From assembly GCA_003254905.1 (NCBI GenBank), contig QANU01109800.1, forward strand, positions 295,762-359,761: DNA of 64,000 nt, given 5' to 3'. The DNA is from Nissolia schottii. Lineage: Eukaryota > Streptophyta > Magnoliopsida > Fabales > Fabaceae. Each line of letters opens with the position of its first letter. Position 1 is the first letter of the stretch. The position numbers were made by a program, and so were the translations under genes. The notes under the pieces are model-generated. The model searched no databases. It was not told the origin of the DNA and worked only from the letters and a program-made list of their open reading frames with translations. Of this stretch, positions 25,891 to 39,916 are shown piece by piece.

Positions 25891-27318
25891 TTGATCCAGC
25901 TTGAAATAACAAAGCTGGTCACAATAAAATAAGAGAAAATCTAGAATTCTCTTATAATAAAAGAATTTTTTTCCTTTATGCTATTTGTTACTTAAAACTT
26001 TAAAAACGTTAAAAATACTAAACAATAATGGCTTGTAAAATTAATATATTGAATGACGAATGATACCGAACTAAAACTTAATAGATTTTTTTTATGAACC
26101 CAATTCTATCTTTTTATATTTAGACACATTTATAATAAAATAAATCTTATATTAATTTTATTATAAATGTACCTATAAATATAGTACACTTGTACTACCT
26201 ATATAAGATTTTCCTCTAAAACTTTCTTAGTCTCATTACATGAAGAATTTCTCATAAAATAATATGGAAAGCATAGGATCACACAACAAAGTTTAGGTGG
26301 ACTCCGTGGGTTGTACTGGGCAGGAGGAGACAGCCTCCGATGGTGGATGCTCTCTACCCACTGAGTTCTTTGCACCTATGAGGGTTCTGATCACTTTCCT
26401 TTCCCTTTGTCGGTTTGCGCCTGTTGCGGTGATCTATTTATTTATCTTTTTTCTACTACCTGTTTTTCACCTACCCTATTGTAACATAGAGAAATCTAGA
26501 AACACAAGTTCGGTACGCTTTGCAATTTGCATAAAGCGACATCTCATTTTCTGTATAAGAAAGGAAATGGAATCTTTCACATTTTACATATTTTTTCTGC
26601 ATAAAACAAGAGTTGCACATATTTACAGCCACTGAGCAGTACTTGCCAGTTTGATTTGCATTAGCTCATTTAGCTGGCCAGCAAACATTTACTAAAAACA
26701 ATTATAATAATTAAAAAAAAAAGTGACCATTTGGTGTCCCTAATGCATGCCTTCATTTGCCGCGTGACTTTCAAGCCATACAGCTCACATGTAACTTTAT
26801 TATTTATTATTATGAGACAATGCACGGCCTCTGAAAAAGCTTTGAAGCCTTACAGCATTACCTGTCACCCTGTTGCAAAATAGAGTATAGACTAGTACCT
26901 GTTAAATTCCTCAACAGAAGCAACAACTAAAGCACCCCATTAGATTTCATGTAGCAGATTATAAAAGAACAATACACGAAAAATAAGAACCTCTACGTGC
27001 ATTGGGTTGGGAAACCTTCAGATATATAGCTGCACATAATTGCATTTGGCTTCAACTTAAAATGGAAGAAAAAAGCACACCCAGTTAAAGGAGATGAGTG
27101 GTCAGTTCCACTCAAATATTTCATGTTGAAATAAAAAGATTACTCCCAACAAGCCCTTGGTTCAAAAGGAATTTTATCAATCACATGAACAATGTTCAGC
27201 CACATCGTAATAACATACAATGTAGTTTTTACAAAAACTTTCGAGTATACACTTAATTTACACTCGTTTCGATCGAAAATCATCCCTACATACTCCATAG
27301 TACATACAAAATCGTATG
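25891..27318. other. Intergenic spacer, one unexplained small ORF
   Basis: Mostly AT-rich. A 112-codon frame (26297-26635, +) begins in a patch richer in G and C than its surroundings, includes a hydrophobic stretch (VAVIYLFIFFLLPVF), and has no recognised family. It could be chance or a transposon scrap. The right end probably includes the 3' UTR of the LRR-WD40 gene. Confidence 0.4.
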
Positions 27319-30300
27319 TCAAGCTCCCATACTGTGGAATGGGCAAGGAAGTTGCTCATCAGAATCATCCATGGCATGGCCAATAGATGCTAGTAAGTTA
27401 ATCTGCAAATATAAACAAAAGATAAAAATCAACTTGAGAAACTCACTCTTCCTCAAAATAAGAAGAGTTCGCATTGAATATTCAAACTATTTAATTTTAA
27501 CGTATAAGATAAAAGCAAAAGGTCTGTAAAATATTTAGTTCTACTAGAAAATGAAATGCAGTGGGATAAAATCGTGGTGTGGTTTTTTCTTCTTCTGAGT
27601 AATTTTGTCTTCATTTTCTTTGGGCCCCAACTTCATTGCAATTTTTTTTTCCTTCATTTTCTACCGTTCAGATAATTTTTTTTCCTTTTTTCTAAAAAAA
27701 GAATCATAGCAATTAACATATCTTGAGATTATGATGCTTTAGAACAGTTCATATAAGAAAGTTAGGTATAGACCTTGACAATTTCTGACTTGGAGCCTGG
27801 ACGCATGTAGGCCGCTAACACACTCATATTGAAATCCTGCATACACCATCATTTGAAAGAAACAAGGACAATTCAAATTACCGAAGAACTGTGGAACTAT
27901 ATGATATATCCTATTCATAATAACAAAGGAAAAAGAAAATAATTGCATGATGCTGAAAATGAGTTTGTTCATAAAGATAAAATACAAAATAACTATTTCC
28001 TGTTTCTCCGCAAAGTATTTATAATGCATAAACCCTGTGAAGACAATTGTGTTAGATTGTTAATTATATCAGATTCAATCCAGGCAGAAAATCTATGGAA
28101 AAGTTGCAAATCACCAAAGAGAAAGCAACCGATTACAAGAACCTCCATATTATTTTCAGAAGAATAATAAAAGAAAAATTGAAATTAACATGCATGAATT
28201 CATAAAAAATATTTCAATTATGACGCCTTAATGGAACTTTATGAAACAAAAGAAGTCAATTAAACCTTTTGATAAAACATAGAGAGACAATAATAGTTAC
28301 ACTGGCATGAGTCATGACAAAGTCACTTTGGCATAACCATAACAATCAGCAGATGTAAGGTATCTTCAGCTAGGAAAACAAAAAATCCACAAAAAGGTAC
28401 AAGGAAAAAAGTGCAAGATATTTGACAAATGATAACAGAAACAGCCAACCAAAGTTGCAGAAATTAAAAGAAAACAGAAATGAAAGACTGAAAATTCATA
28501 AATGGCACAAGATGATAGTGAAAGACATTTAACCATAAAAAGTCCCTCACTGTTCACCTCCCCTACAAGACTGCTAACTAGGGTTGCCTTTTCTTTTACC
28601 AAGGGGATGGCTGGGATAAGAATAAAAGAACTCACCCTGAAAGGATCGCCCCTCAAAGATTGAACAAACATGGAACTACCTAAGCTTCTTCCCTGCACAT
28701 AAAGTAAACAAGTAATCGTTATAAAATGGAAAATCATTCAGTGAAATGAAAGCACAATGGTAAGATAAAATCATTTGTATTCCTCTCTAAGATGGCTTTT
28801 TAAAACATTACTTGTTTGACAGGAAAAATTTGTGGTGGGGGGGGGGGGGGNGATTTATTACACAACTCATGAACAGCCAGTGGACCACATTAATTAGATG
28901 ATTGATGTACCTCCAGGGATATATCTCTCAAGCGCCTCCCTGTATGCGCACAGCAAATACGAACAACATGTTCATCACAACTCCCACTTATAATGTAGTC
29001 CCTCCCATTCATGTAATAAGAACGGGTGTAGTTCTGAGAACTTCCAGTCGAAGCTATATCGAAAACCAAGTGAAGCCTACCATCAACAGCCAGAAGTTGT
29101 CTAACCTGTCAAAATTTACATGTTAGTCAGGACACCAACAATGTGTTGTCGAGATAAAATTTACCAGACAACAGAAAAAGGCAAGAATATAGGCAGTCAT
29201 TTAAAATTATTGTACATAAGATAACAATGGACATCTTGCATTAAAGTTGAACGACATTTCACATGGTGAACATGGCTTATCCCAGTCACAGCACTTAACA
29301 TGCAGTGAACAATAACCAATGCTATTTAAGTACAAATTACCTCATTATCAACTGCTGATGCAAGAATATATTGGTCATCCGGAGAAAAGCAAACCATCAC
29401 ATTTCCTCTAGAACTTGAAGCAGTGTAGCAAGGGTGCACTGGTTTCTGTCTCAAGTCCCACATCTTGACATCCTGATCAAATGAAGATGTGGCAAAAATT
29501 GACGGGGAATGATTTGCAAACTTGACTACATTGATATGCCCACGATGCATATCTGTAAACACCTGTAAGCGCTTTCCACTGTTGATGTCATACAAAGCAA
29601 CATTTCTTGAGTAACCACTTGCAAGAAATAGTTCATCTGAAGCGTTAACATGAACAGATGTCAACTGGTCAAATTCATCAAAGGTGACACCACCAGAATT
29701 CCCATATATGCCAGTAGTTCTTCTAGGTGTATGGTGGATATCATACAATTTCAAGGAACCATTGTCTGAACCTGCTATAAGCTGACATTCAACAAGGAAA
29801 AACAAGGGCATCAGAAATTCCCATTCAAACAAAAGATCATCAGATGAGCAAATGACCTAAAACTAATTTTACAGAAGGGAATACTTCCCTGAATCAATGC
29901 CCTCCTTAAGTATAATCTTTACGACCATTCTGATAATGGTAACTATAAACTAATTATCCTATTCCTAGCTGCTACAAACATAGTTGTTAAACTCTCGAGT
30001 TAACTCGTAAACTCTTACGAGTTAACGATTTTACTACACAAAACGAGTTAACACTTATGTAAACTCTTTTTTGGTAAACTCGTACGAGTTTAAGTAAACT
30101 CTCGATTCTACTAGCGAGTTTACGAGTTAAAATCTACCTACGAGTTTACGAGTTTACCTCAAAATGTACAAATTTTGTAACTTTGTTATATACAAACCTA
30201 ACTTTGTTTATATTAGATAATATATATTGAGTTTATTTAGCTAATTTCATATATTTATCATAATTAAGCTATGTTTTATTGAACTATAAAATAATATAGA

Positions 30301-33300
30301 TACTGAATAAAGTATGACATAACCACTAAATGTCATGCATTAAGGTGTATTTTATGATATTTCTTTCATTAATTTAATTTAACGTTAACATTATCCAATT
30401 TCAATTATAAATACAATATTTAATCAAGTTTAATTCCTAATTATATTGCTTATAACATATTTTTTTACATATGTAAACTCATACGAGTTTACGATTCGAG
30501 TTTGCTGAGACTCCACGAGTTTACTTAAACTCTAGAGTTTGACAACCTTGGCTACAAAGATGCATGTTGTCAGTTTATGGTAATCATGGCAAATACAATC
30601 TGTACTAAATCACTTGTCATGCAATAAGCACATACCTTAGAGGGATATTTCTTGAGCCAACAGAGACCCAAGACACTATTCATTGCTCCAAGTGAAGGGA
30701 TATAACTCACAAGATGTTCATTTTCATGATTGATGACAACTACTTCACCGTCTAAAGTTCCAAAGACCATCAAGCTAGAATCAGATGGATGATACTCAAA
30801 TTGCCGTGGACGTAAGCCCCTGTCCAATTCACATTCTGATAGAGAAAGGGGATGCAAGGAAGGCCAAGTTGAAGACCCCATTTTAGCAGCAGAAAGTGAC
30901 CGAGTGTAAAAATATTGAGACTTTCCAGAAGGACATGATGCCATGCACTTAGAAGTCTGCACCTTAATGTGGCTAGATTTTATTTCTCGCTTCTGTAAGA
31001 TACTTACAACACTCTCTCTGTGTTTCCGTCTGTATGGAAGATATTCAAAGAACTGAGAAAATATTCCAGTAGCCCTTTCCCTGTCAATCTTTCTGATGGG
31101 CAAGTTATCTAAAATTTTCAGATTTGGCAATGAAGCTATCATGAATTCTCTATAATGTTTCTCATAGCATATTGGTGATGCATGACAAGACATATACTTC
31201 ATAGAAACATCAGCAATATACCCTGTAAAGGAACCTTTTGGTGGCTCTTCACCATCTTCAGTCTGTAATGTGAACTGTCAAAAGTAAAGATCAAGAAGGA
31301 TTTTGAAGTTACAGCTTCAATAATATGGACACAAGAAATTAAATAATAACACAAGTCACTTTTATGCAGTTTAACAGTGAGCTTTTCATAATTTTTTCCT
31401 TAAAGCATGCAAGTTATAATCTAAAGCATACAAAGTAATTTACTAAACTTTCAAAATGCAATATGACCATAAAAAACTAAGTGGAAGTAACCAAAGTACA
31501 AAACCATAATATAAATTGACACCATAACCTCAAAAGTCCGAACTTACACAAATCTAACATATTATAGTTGTCACTTATTAATATCATATTATTTATAATA
31601 AGTTACAATAAAAAAGGCTTTCTTAGGGGGGAGGGGAGAGGGAGAGAGGGTGTTAAGCCATTGTAGTTTTCCTATTGAGAACACTCCAAAGAAAATCTAC
31701 TAGGGGAAAAAGTGGCCAAGTTGACTACCTCATTTTGAAGAGGTACTTGTTCGTTCCACCCAGGCAAAGCATCTGACAGCCAGTATCTATGATAATGACT
31801 AGTAAAGTCAACTTCACTATCTTCTGACGAATCCTCAACCATGTTTTGGACATCATGATTCATAACTTCATCAAAGGAATAAAAACTTCTCAATGGATCT
31901 TCGGCACTGAAGTTAGATTCTGTCAGTTCGCTTGTATCAGTGCATGGTTCAACAACAAATGGAGCTATATTTAGCAGACTACAATCTGCAGTGCCATCCG
32001 ACTTCCCACTGGTTGAGAGAAGAGATGTTCCAGCATCATTGCAACATTGCCAATATTGAAACCTTAGTTCGACCAAAGAAGGAAGCTTAGAGAGAGCTGC
32101 AACAGTTGTCCATAGATTTGTAATCCGTGTCTCACACATTGAGAGACACGTAAGATTGGGCATGCAATTAAAGCAGTCCTCTTGAAAACTGGTAAGGGAA
32201 GAGCTGAAATCAAGATTAAGGGTGTGCATCTGTGTGAACTCTCCCATCAAGTTCAGCTTCCGGAAATGTGAAGATCTTAATGTCAAAACTTGGCATGTCA
32301 AACCTCTTTGTGAGATATCCCTAATGAAGAAACCCAACATTAGTCATGAAAAGCAACATACGCAACTTAAACTTAATGCTCCAGAAAGTGCATCCATCAA
32401 GGCAAGGTCTCCATATAATAAATAACCACCCATTTTTCAGCTAAACAATTAAACCAACTCAGTATATATCATCAATAAGAATAAATCATCTCATACAGTT
32501 ATGTAATTGCTATGAAAAATACCAAAGGTAATCCTATTAAACTAAAGAGTCCAGAAAATCTAAGGTCCATAAAAGTGAAACAGAAGAAGAGTCCAAGTGT
32601 TTTAAGCAGGAGGAAAATATCCATAACTAAATTCAAACAATGACTTGGAAACAGACACTGGGCACAATATGACATGGCAAAATCCAAAACATGAATCCCC
32701 GAAATGGCATACATATGCAAGTAAATAAGTATGACAATATGAACAAATATACCAAAATATATATTTCCGAGAAGTGTTTCAGGAAGCATCTAAAATGTGC
32801 AAAATACCAAAATTTGAATTTTTTAATTGCAAAAAATATATTCTAAGGTAAATGTCAGGTAGGTGTTAATATCCAATACAAGTTGGAGAATGTGAGACAC
32901 AGACCCAAGAGCTTTCTTGAAGTCCTAGTATGAAGATAAAAATTTCACACCCCTTCGATATAAAAGCCACTTGTAAAGATTTTTATCTAGTCCTTTAAAA
33001 ACCCAACTACCATATTCATTAAAATGAAGATCATTGATGTTCGTAATTGAAAGAATTCCAAAGGCTAGAAATTCCATTACATCTTAAATTGCTGAAAAGG
33101 CAAGATAAAAGTGACTAAACAATTGAAAATCATCTCATTTATACAAAGATAATCCATGACAAGCACCATGATATACCGTAAGAAGTCTTTTCCAAATGAC
33201 AGATCCTGTAGATCGACTACTCGAAGCTTTTGATTAATAGCACGCATCAATGATAATGCATATTCTCCATTCAATTCACATGATGATTCATTACGTACAT

Positions 33301-34349
33301 CAACAGCTTCAATTTCGGAAGTACCAAGGTCCATGCATACATCAAAAAGTGGAGCAAAATCAATATCCTTAAGGTTATCAATGAAAAGCTCCAGGCTGCA
33401 CAACTCTTGGCAAGTCTTTTTGACCTCAGCCTGCACAATAGTGGTCAACTTTAGCCTCTTATTCACTCGAAAATGGTAACAAAGAAAAATAGAATACATT
33501 CACCGCCCCACGCGGGGGGCATCAATGACTCAACACATGAAAAGGAGTAAGAAAAAAAATATGCGTAATGTAGAATACAATTAACAGTTGTTGGTTTTAG
33601 ATAGGATGCAATGATGTTGACCGATCCATGTAGCCGATCCCACTTGGTGGAAAAAGACTTAGTTGTTGTAATGTAGAATACAATTACATATTGATTGAGA
33701 CCAAAATTTGATGTAAATGTGAAAGAGCAAAGCTCCATATGTTTGAATGTAACAAAGATAACGAAGTAGTTTCCCATGCACTAGCAGCTAGTCTTGTGAT
33801 GTAAATAAACAACAGACCTTGAAAAAGCTTGCCAGAATAGCAGTGTTAGGCAAAACATCATGTCTCCTGCAAGACTCAATATACCTAGAACCAAGACCAA
33901 TATATTAGATAATTAGCATGGATTCAAGAATACATGAGTAACAACAATACAAAACAGTCAGTTAATTAGCAACAGCACGAAAAATCAGATATATTCAGTG
34001 AATTAAATCAACAGCACATGCACAAACTAGCTTGTGTTCGCTGTTCCCTTATTTCATATCTTTCTTTACCAAAGAAAATTCCTGGTTCCACAAGAAAATG
34101 CAAACAACAGCCAATGCAAATGGAGCATCAGTTGAAAGATTCATAAAACCAAAAAGATCAGTGATGGATTTCATAACACACAAACTGAAACCTTATAAAA
34201 AAAACGGAGTATCAATCGACATTCAATTTCGCATAATCCGAATACACGCAGCAACGGTGAAGAACATTAAGCAAAGGGAAGAATAGCGCGATTTCAGCTC
34301 GATGAAGTGTGGCGTACCTGTCTTCCAAGGTTTGGATGTCGACGGCCAT
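27319..34349 (-). CDS. LRR plus WD40 repeat protein, possible DHU1-like DWD protein
   Basis: Ten minus-strand exons join in frame to 803 residues: 34349-34318, 33884-33818, 33430-33177, 32320-31729, 31262-30636, 29781-29341, 29105-28911, 28692-28636, 27836-27774 and 27402-27319. The N-terminal part has leucine-rich repeats (LRVVDLQDLSFGKDFLRDIS, QMHTLNLDFSSSLTSF, MPNLTCLSMCETRITNL) and a cap-like SLPNLKILDNLPIRKIDRE. An acidic linker sits between LRR blocks. The C-terminal part has WD40 repeats (FEYHPSDSSLMVFGTLDGEV, LIAGSDNGSLKLYDI, SIFATSSFDQDVKMWDLRQ, YILASAVDNEV, YIISGSCDEHVVRI). The WDLR ending of one repeat fits a DWD box, the motif by which WD40 proteins dock on DDB1-CUL4 ubiquitin ligases. 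Plant proteins of this build include DHU1, a regulator of UV-B response; that link is from memory and unchecked. Introns carry a LINE tail and a hAT MITE. Confidence 0.9.
28837..28851. other. Homopolymer G run ending in an ambiguous base
   Basis: Fourteen G are followed by N at 28851, inside intron 7 of the LRR-WD40 gene. It marks unresolved homopolymer length in the source assembly and does not affect coding sequence. Confidence 0.9.
29979..30550. mobile_element. hAT-like MITE with exact 8-bp duplication, in intron 5
   Basis: The 572-bp insertion is flanked by identical GCTACAAA (29971-29978 and 30551-30558). Its ends are inverted: CATAGTTGTTAAACTCTCG on the left and the complement of CTAGAGTTTGACAACCTTG on the right. 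Both ends carry many copies of CGAGTTTAC and its complement, so the ends can fold extensively. Length, 8-bp duplication and CA-starting ends indicate a non-autonomous hAT element. It sits in the intron between exons 5 and 6 of the LRR-WD40 gene. Confidence 0.85.
33584..33667 (+). mobile_element. 84-bp 5'-truncated LINE tail with 19-bp duplication
   Basis: GTAATGTAGAATACAATTA occurs exactly at 33565-33583 and 33668-33686. The 84 bp between contain CATGTAGCCGATCCCACTTG and AAAAAGACTTAGTTGTTG, resembling the 3' tail of the LINE remnant at 62.5 kb (AAATCACCTCACATG, then ATAAGACTTTGATGATGTTG). This is a strongly 5'-truncated retroposed copy in intron 2 of the LRR-WD40 gene. Confidence 0.82.
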
Positions 34350-37300
34350 GGCGATGGAGACTCGCACAGAGTGATCGGAGAAACTGTCTGATAAACTGTT
34401 CACACAGATCAGAACGGAACGGTGAAACGTAAACACTCAAAATTGAGAAACCGAAAGGGGCAAGGGAATTGCAGAACGCAAAAAGCACGGGTTCCGATTC
34501 ACAATTTTGTTTATCCCTGATATCCTCTGCCTGATTCAGTGATTATTTTTTTTGGTCGTGGTGGATTCTTCTTCATTTTGTTGCTTTTTTGGGCCTAATT
34601 GGACTCAATTGGGAAGCCTGACCCTATGATGACAGCGGCATTGGAGGTAAAGTAAGCCCAATACAGACCAGTTGAGAATGAAAGCAAAACTGTACCCAAA
34701 GAATTTTTTGAAAGAAAGTAGAAAATGAAGCCCGAACTCTTAATATTATTACAGATATGATATATAGGCTATAGCTATGAATTAAAAATAAAAATAAAAA
34801 GCAAAAACAAAAATAATGCTATATAGCTCCAAGGAAACCAATAACTACAACAGAGTAACTCACGTTACTCCTTAATCATATAGTATAAATTATGTCATTT
34901 TAATATATCATTTCTTATGAACTCAATTAATATAAAATGATTAATCATTGTCGTCAATGGCAAATACGCTAAAAATCACCCAAAAATAAATATATAGCTC
35001 CAAGGAATTATCACGAAACAATAGCCACATGATAAAATACGTGAAAACGAGAAACCCACGTCATTCATCGTGTTTGCACATTTTACATTTTTCCCAAAAA
35101 GCTTGTCTCGTATTATTATTCTTCTGTTGTTTAGTAAATACGAAATTTAAACCATCATAATGGATTTTGGGCTTGTTTTGTGAACATTCCTTTCACAACA
35201 AAAGGAAAAAACTACACTTCTCAATATACTTATATCCAAAATGATAAAGATATTATTACTTTTACCAAAAATATATGTTTGACATATCTCAAAACTTAAA
35301 ATAAATAGACACTATTATCAGTTGCACCGGCTAAAATCATTTTTTTTTCTTTTCCAATTTTTAGTTTTGATGGGATTGTTAGGAGGATAAATAAATTAAA
35401 CTTGCAAGGAGAAATTTTGGGTGATTAGGCTTTGTCAAATAGAGCTAATTAAACCATAGCGATGACTTGGCTACTTAAAAAACATTTGCTGTTCATGATT
35501 TTAAGATCAACTTAGGGTCAAACTAATTCATCGACTGAATTGAGAAAACTGTGATTATGATTGAAAATAACAGCTCAAAATGTCAAATAAAGCCGTTAGT
35601 AATGTTTACTTTTTATCCCCCTGTTTAGTTTCGCAATCTCTATATACAAACTGAGAAATTATTTAAAAAATGTTGAATATTACAGAGTAAGGTACAAAAA
35701 TATCTAGTTACCCTAAACCATAGTCATGATTGAATGTGATATTTAAACGTTCAAATCTAAATGCAAATTCTGTCACTGAAGAACCCAACCATGTTGGCCC
35801 CTCCATTTCGTCATCTCAGACTTGACAGGTACAACTTGTAAAAAAAATATGATAATTAAAGGAGAAAGTCTATACATTTTACAAGACTTATCTCTTGGAG
35901 TCTTCTGAGTATAGATATTAGGGATGTGGGTTTGACGGGTTGGAGTCACTTTTTTTTTTAAGATAAATTCATTCAATTAACGAAGTTGAATGAGTTAAAT
36001 TGTGTGATATTGAATGGAAGAATTTGTCTCAAGTTGATTCATTGAGTTGTTGGGTGAGTAAATTTTGTTTTTAAGAATTTTTTTGTCATTAGACGATTTT
36101 TTTTTTTATTTGGGAGCTTTTTTACCCTTTTTTTTTGGAGGGGGTTGTGACTGATTTTATTTTTTTTAATTTAAGTAAAGTTTCTTCTTCTTTTTTTCTT
36201 GTTAGGGATGGGGTATAGGAGTGGGATGAGTAGCATTAAGTAAAAAAAATTATCTTTGTAATAGACAAATTGATTTAATTTTAAAATTATGATCACAAAT
36301 TAGACAAATAGACAAATTAATCTTTTGATCACAAAATAATAATCTTATGATTGCGACTTGTGACAAGATTCTTTATTAAAAACATAATGATAATGAAAAA
36401 ATAAAAGAAAATGAAAAATAAAGAAGAAAAAGTTGACTGCCTTCTTCAACTTTTAAATGAGGTGCTCCTTGTTTTCGGTCTTGTTGTTCTCCTTCTTCTA
36501 CAGGATTAGTTGTAAAGCTGAGCCCACTAGTGGCCCCACACATATTCAAGAGTCAAGATCAAGGAGATGACCCAGTTGATAATTTAACTATGTTATATCG
36601 CAAGAGAAATTTTTGTACAATCTTAAAATGTTAAAATAAATATATTAGCTTCAAACTATATAATAAACTACATTCCAATTATAGCTAATAGATCATTTTA
36701 CGATAAAAAAATTGAATTATCAATCAGTAATATGTTATTTAAAACATATCTAACATATAATTTCAGTAATACATAAAAAATTTCTCCTTGCATGAAGGTA
36801 CCACTCTCTTGTCATGATATTTTTTCTTTAAGGCCAAAATCTTTGCTGCACGTGCCTGTGGCGCGTAAAGGGGAAGGTTGCTGGCAAGACCATAGAAAGT
36901 AGCATATGGTTTGGGGCCCAAAATAGAAGGCACCCTGCTTTATTATTGTATCAGGGCCTGATTCATAAATTACTAAGCTACACCAATTCATATATAAAGC
37001 AAAATAGAAGTAGAACATGGATGTTTTTTTTTGCTGTTCTAGTCAAAACAAGAAACATAGTAGCAACAAATGGGAAAGAATATTTTAACATGGTAGTTTG
37101 AAAGAGCAGTAGCTACCAGCAATTCTTTTCAACTTGGTAGAGGGGTGACAACATGCATTTGAAAAAGGGAAAAAGAGAACAACCAATATGGTGTGATGAG
37201 GGACTGTAGTGGCCTGTGAGAGCCCTTTGAGGACATTCACTTGTAACCGATATTTGTGAGAAGCCTCCATCACAACATGCCCAGAGAAATTCCCCAATTT

Positions 37301-37936
37301 ATTATTGTGATTGTAAGTGCGAGTGTAAAATTTTATATTAATTTTGGACAAAGTAAAAAAAACACATATTAGAGAATTTATAGACCAAAAATTTAATTAA
37401 TGTTTTTGTCAAAATATAATATTCAATCCACTTTTATATATGTTTCTCATTTAGCACGTTAATTAATTAATTTACTTTTTTAAGTTTATCTAATTTTATT
37501 GTACATACTCAAAGCTTTCAGTAAAAAGATAACACAATATTTATGGCTTCATATCACACTTAAGAGGAAGATGTGAGTCAAGTATGAGTATGAATCTTAC
37601 ATTATTTAAGTTTGAACTAAGTAATTGGGAAAGACAATGCCTAAATTTTGGGCCAAATTAAATATAACGTCTGATTCTGACATATTTTTGTGATGTTTCT
37701 TTTAATCCATTGATCTAAAAATTTACTCACGACATCTTAGTTTATGCGCAATTAGTTATGCCCACAGTACTGTTGTTGTGATTTGATGTGTGGGGTTAAG
37801 TTTGAATTAAGTGAAAATTATTAGAAGAATTAATATATTTAATACCTTCATTTTGGATTATGTGATGTTTCATTCGCTTTTTGTGTCATTAAACAGCTCA
37901 AATTCAATTGATAATATTGTCCCTTTTCTTTTTAAA
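34350..37936. other. Promoter side of the LRR-WD40 gene and gene-poor DNA
   Basis: The first ~200 bp upstream of the start codon are the likely leader and promoter of the minus-strand LRR-WD40 gene. Beyond that the sequence is AT-rich, with long T runs at 36050-36200. No frame longer than about 90 codons carries a recognisable domain. A somewhat GC-richer patch at 36830-36960 contains a CACGTG core but no linked gene. Confidence 0.5.
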
Positions 37937-38132
37937 GTTGCGTTTGATACCAAAAATTAAGATAAAAAGACAGAGATAGATAAAAAAAAAATTCTATTTA
38001 AGTCTCAATTTTATATTTCCTAAGCAAATATTTTTATCTTCTCTATCCAAACTCCAATAAAGTATAAAAAATATAAAAATTTTAGAAACATGTGTTTCTA
38101 TCCGCTTGTCACATCTAATGTACCAAATGAAG
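37937..38132. mobile_element. ~196-bp MITE, same family as 5.1 kb
   Basis: The ends GTTGCGTTTGATACC and the complement of GTACCAAATGAAGT are inverted. The interior shares CTCAATTTTATAT, CTCTATCCAAACT and ATAAAAAATAT with the interrupted copy at 5.1 kb. Target duplications were not resolved. Confidence 0.55.
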
Positions 38133-39908
38133 TATAAAAGTATTAAATTCAAAACTCTCCAATATAAAATAATTATATATATATAAATAATAATAATAAA
38201 AAGATAATCCCCAAAATACCACTTTGCCCAACATTTGCCAGTTAGACCCTGCTAAGGATATAGCCATATATTGAATTCACAATTCACGTGCACCTTCTTC
38301 AACATAATTTAACCAAGACAGTGATTGTTCGGTACATAGCATGAGTACATATGAAATGTATGTATAATTTAATCCATTTAAAAAAAATTACAATAGAACA
38401 AGTCACCAGTTCAATCAGTTGTTATTCCCTAACTACAATAGAACGTACAAATGAAAATTAAATATATCTAAGCTTCATAATATCTGACATGCATCATACC
38501 AAAATTTAATTTGGATATTGTTCGAAAGCCAATTAATGGCCAACAATGGTTGGTACAAGCCTCGTGTCCTAAATTCCTAGTTCCATCCCAGGTCTATAAT
38601 TAGTCTTCAAACCTATATGATGTTATTGTCACTAGACTCATTCGGGTAAACCTTTTATTTATTACTAAACTATCTGTAATGTCTTGAGGTAGATAATTAT
38701 TTAAGTCAGCAGTTGAATTCATAGAAAGATAGTCAAATTTTGGGCAATCATTAAAAGTTTTAAGAATCAATTTTCTTAAAAAGCTTAAATTGATAAAAAA
38801 AAATTATTTTTTAATTTAAAATGAAGACAATAAAGAATTAAATTTTAAAAAAATTATAATTAACAACTATATGTCCAAGTTGGACTCACTTGGATCACTT
38901 ATGGTTAATTAGCATTCTGGCTAGTTGATTGATGACAGTGACAATTTGAGGGGTTTAAAGTCTCATAGAAAAGTGGAAACCAGCTTTGCAAGTAAGAGTG
39001 CAAGTGCAACATCAAATCCAATTGAATGGGGCACTGTACAAAAAATAAATTGACATGTCAATCTCCTACTTTACAAAAGTAATAAACAAAAATATACTAG
39101 AAGATGAAGAAGGGAAAAGGTTGATAAGGGAATGCCTTTGTCGATAAGGAACAACAATTTTGTCTACTGCATAGCAAGAAAAAAAAATTGAGATTGGCCC
39201 ACAAATTAGTAATGATTTCATTTCATTTAGTTGTAAATTCTGGGAGGCCCACGCCTTTATGATGCATGACCAAAGTGTGATGATCATGCAAAACTGCAGT
39301 GACCTTGAAATAATATATAGTAGCACTACTACTAATTAATTGGGGTCAGTTGCGGACTTTGTTCATAACTATTTTTTTTTAATAAAATTAATTGAACCAA
39401 CTGACCCTACTACGGAATAGTGAGACCAGAGATCAATTAAAATCAAAAAGTGCATCTCAGAAACCACACCAGATGCCAGTTGATTCACAACAGAATCCCA
39501 TCATGAATAGATTGCATATGTTTTAAAGTTGAATCAGTGTAAAAAGAATGGAGTGACGGCTTCAAGTATTATTATTATGAGTAATAGGCTCGACATGTAT
39601 CTGGCAAACAAATATAAAATTCGACCCAAAAAAAATTTAGTATTGGTTATCATTTTTGAAAAATTGAATCAAGAACGTGTGTTGGCTGATTAATGGTTAC
39701 CAAATAAAAAATTAATAGTATTATATCATTTATGAGGATAAAAAAATAATAATAAATAAATAAATTGCTAATTTTTTTTTTCAAGAATCACCTTTATATC
39801 AATGTATAAATTATTAATCGTTACATTTTTATGCCTTTTTTTCATGTATATTTTGCAATTTTGTATATTCCTTTATTTTATATTTTTTCTTTGTTTACAA
39901 ATCCCTTT
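38133..39908. other. Gene-poor AT-rich DNA
   Basis: No supportable coding frame, RNA gene or repeat boundary was found here. There is a short TA/TAA patch near 38173-38200. Confidence 0.45.
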
Positions 39909-39916
39909 AAAAATTA

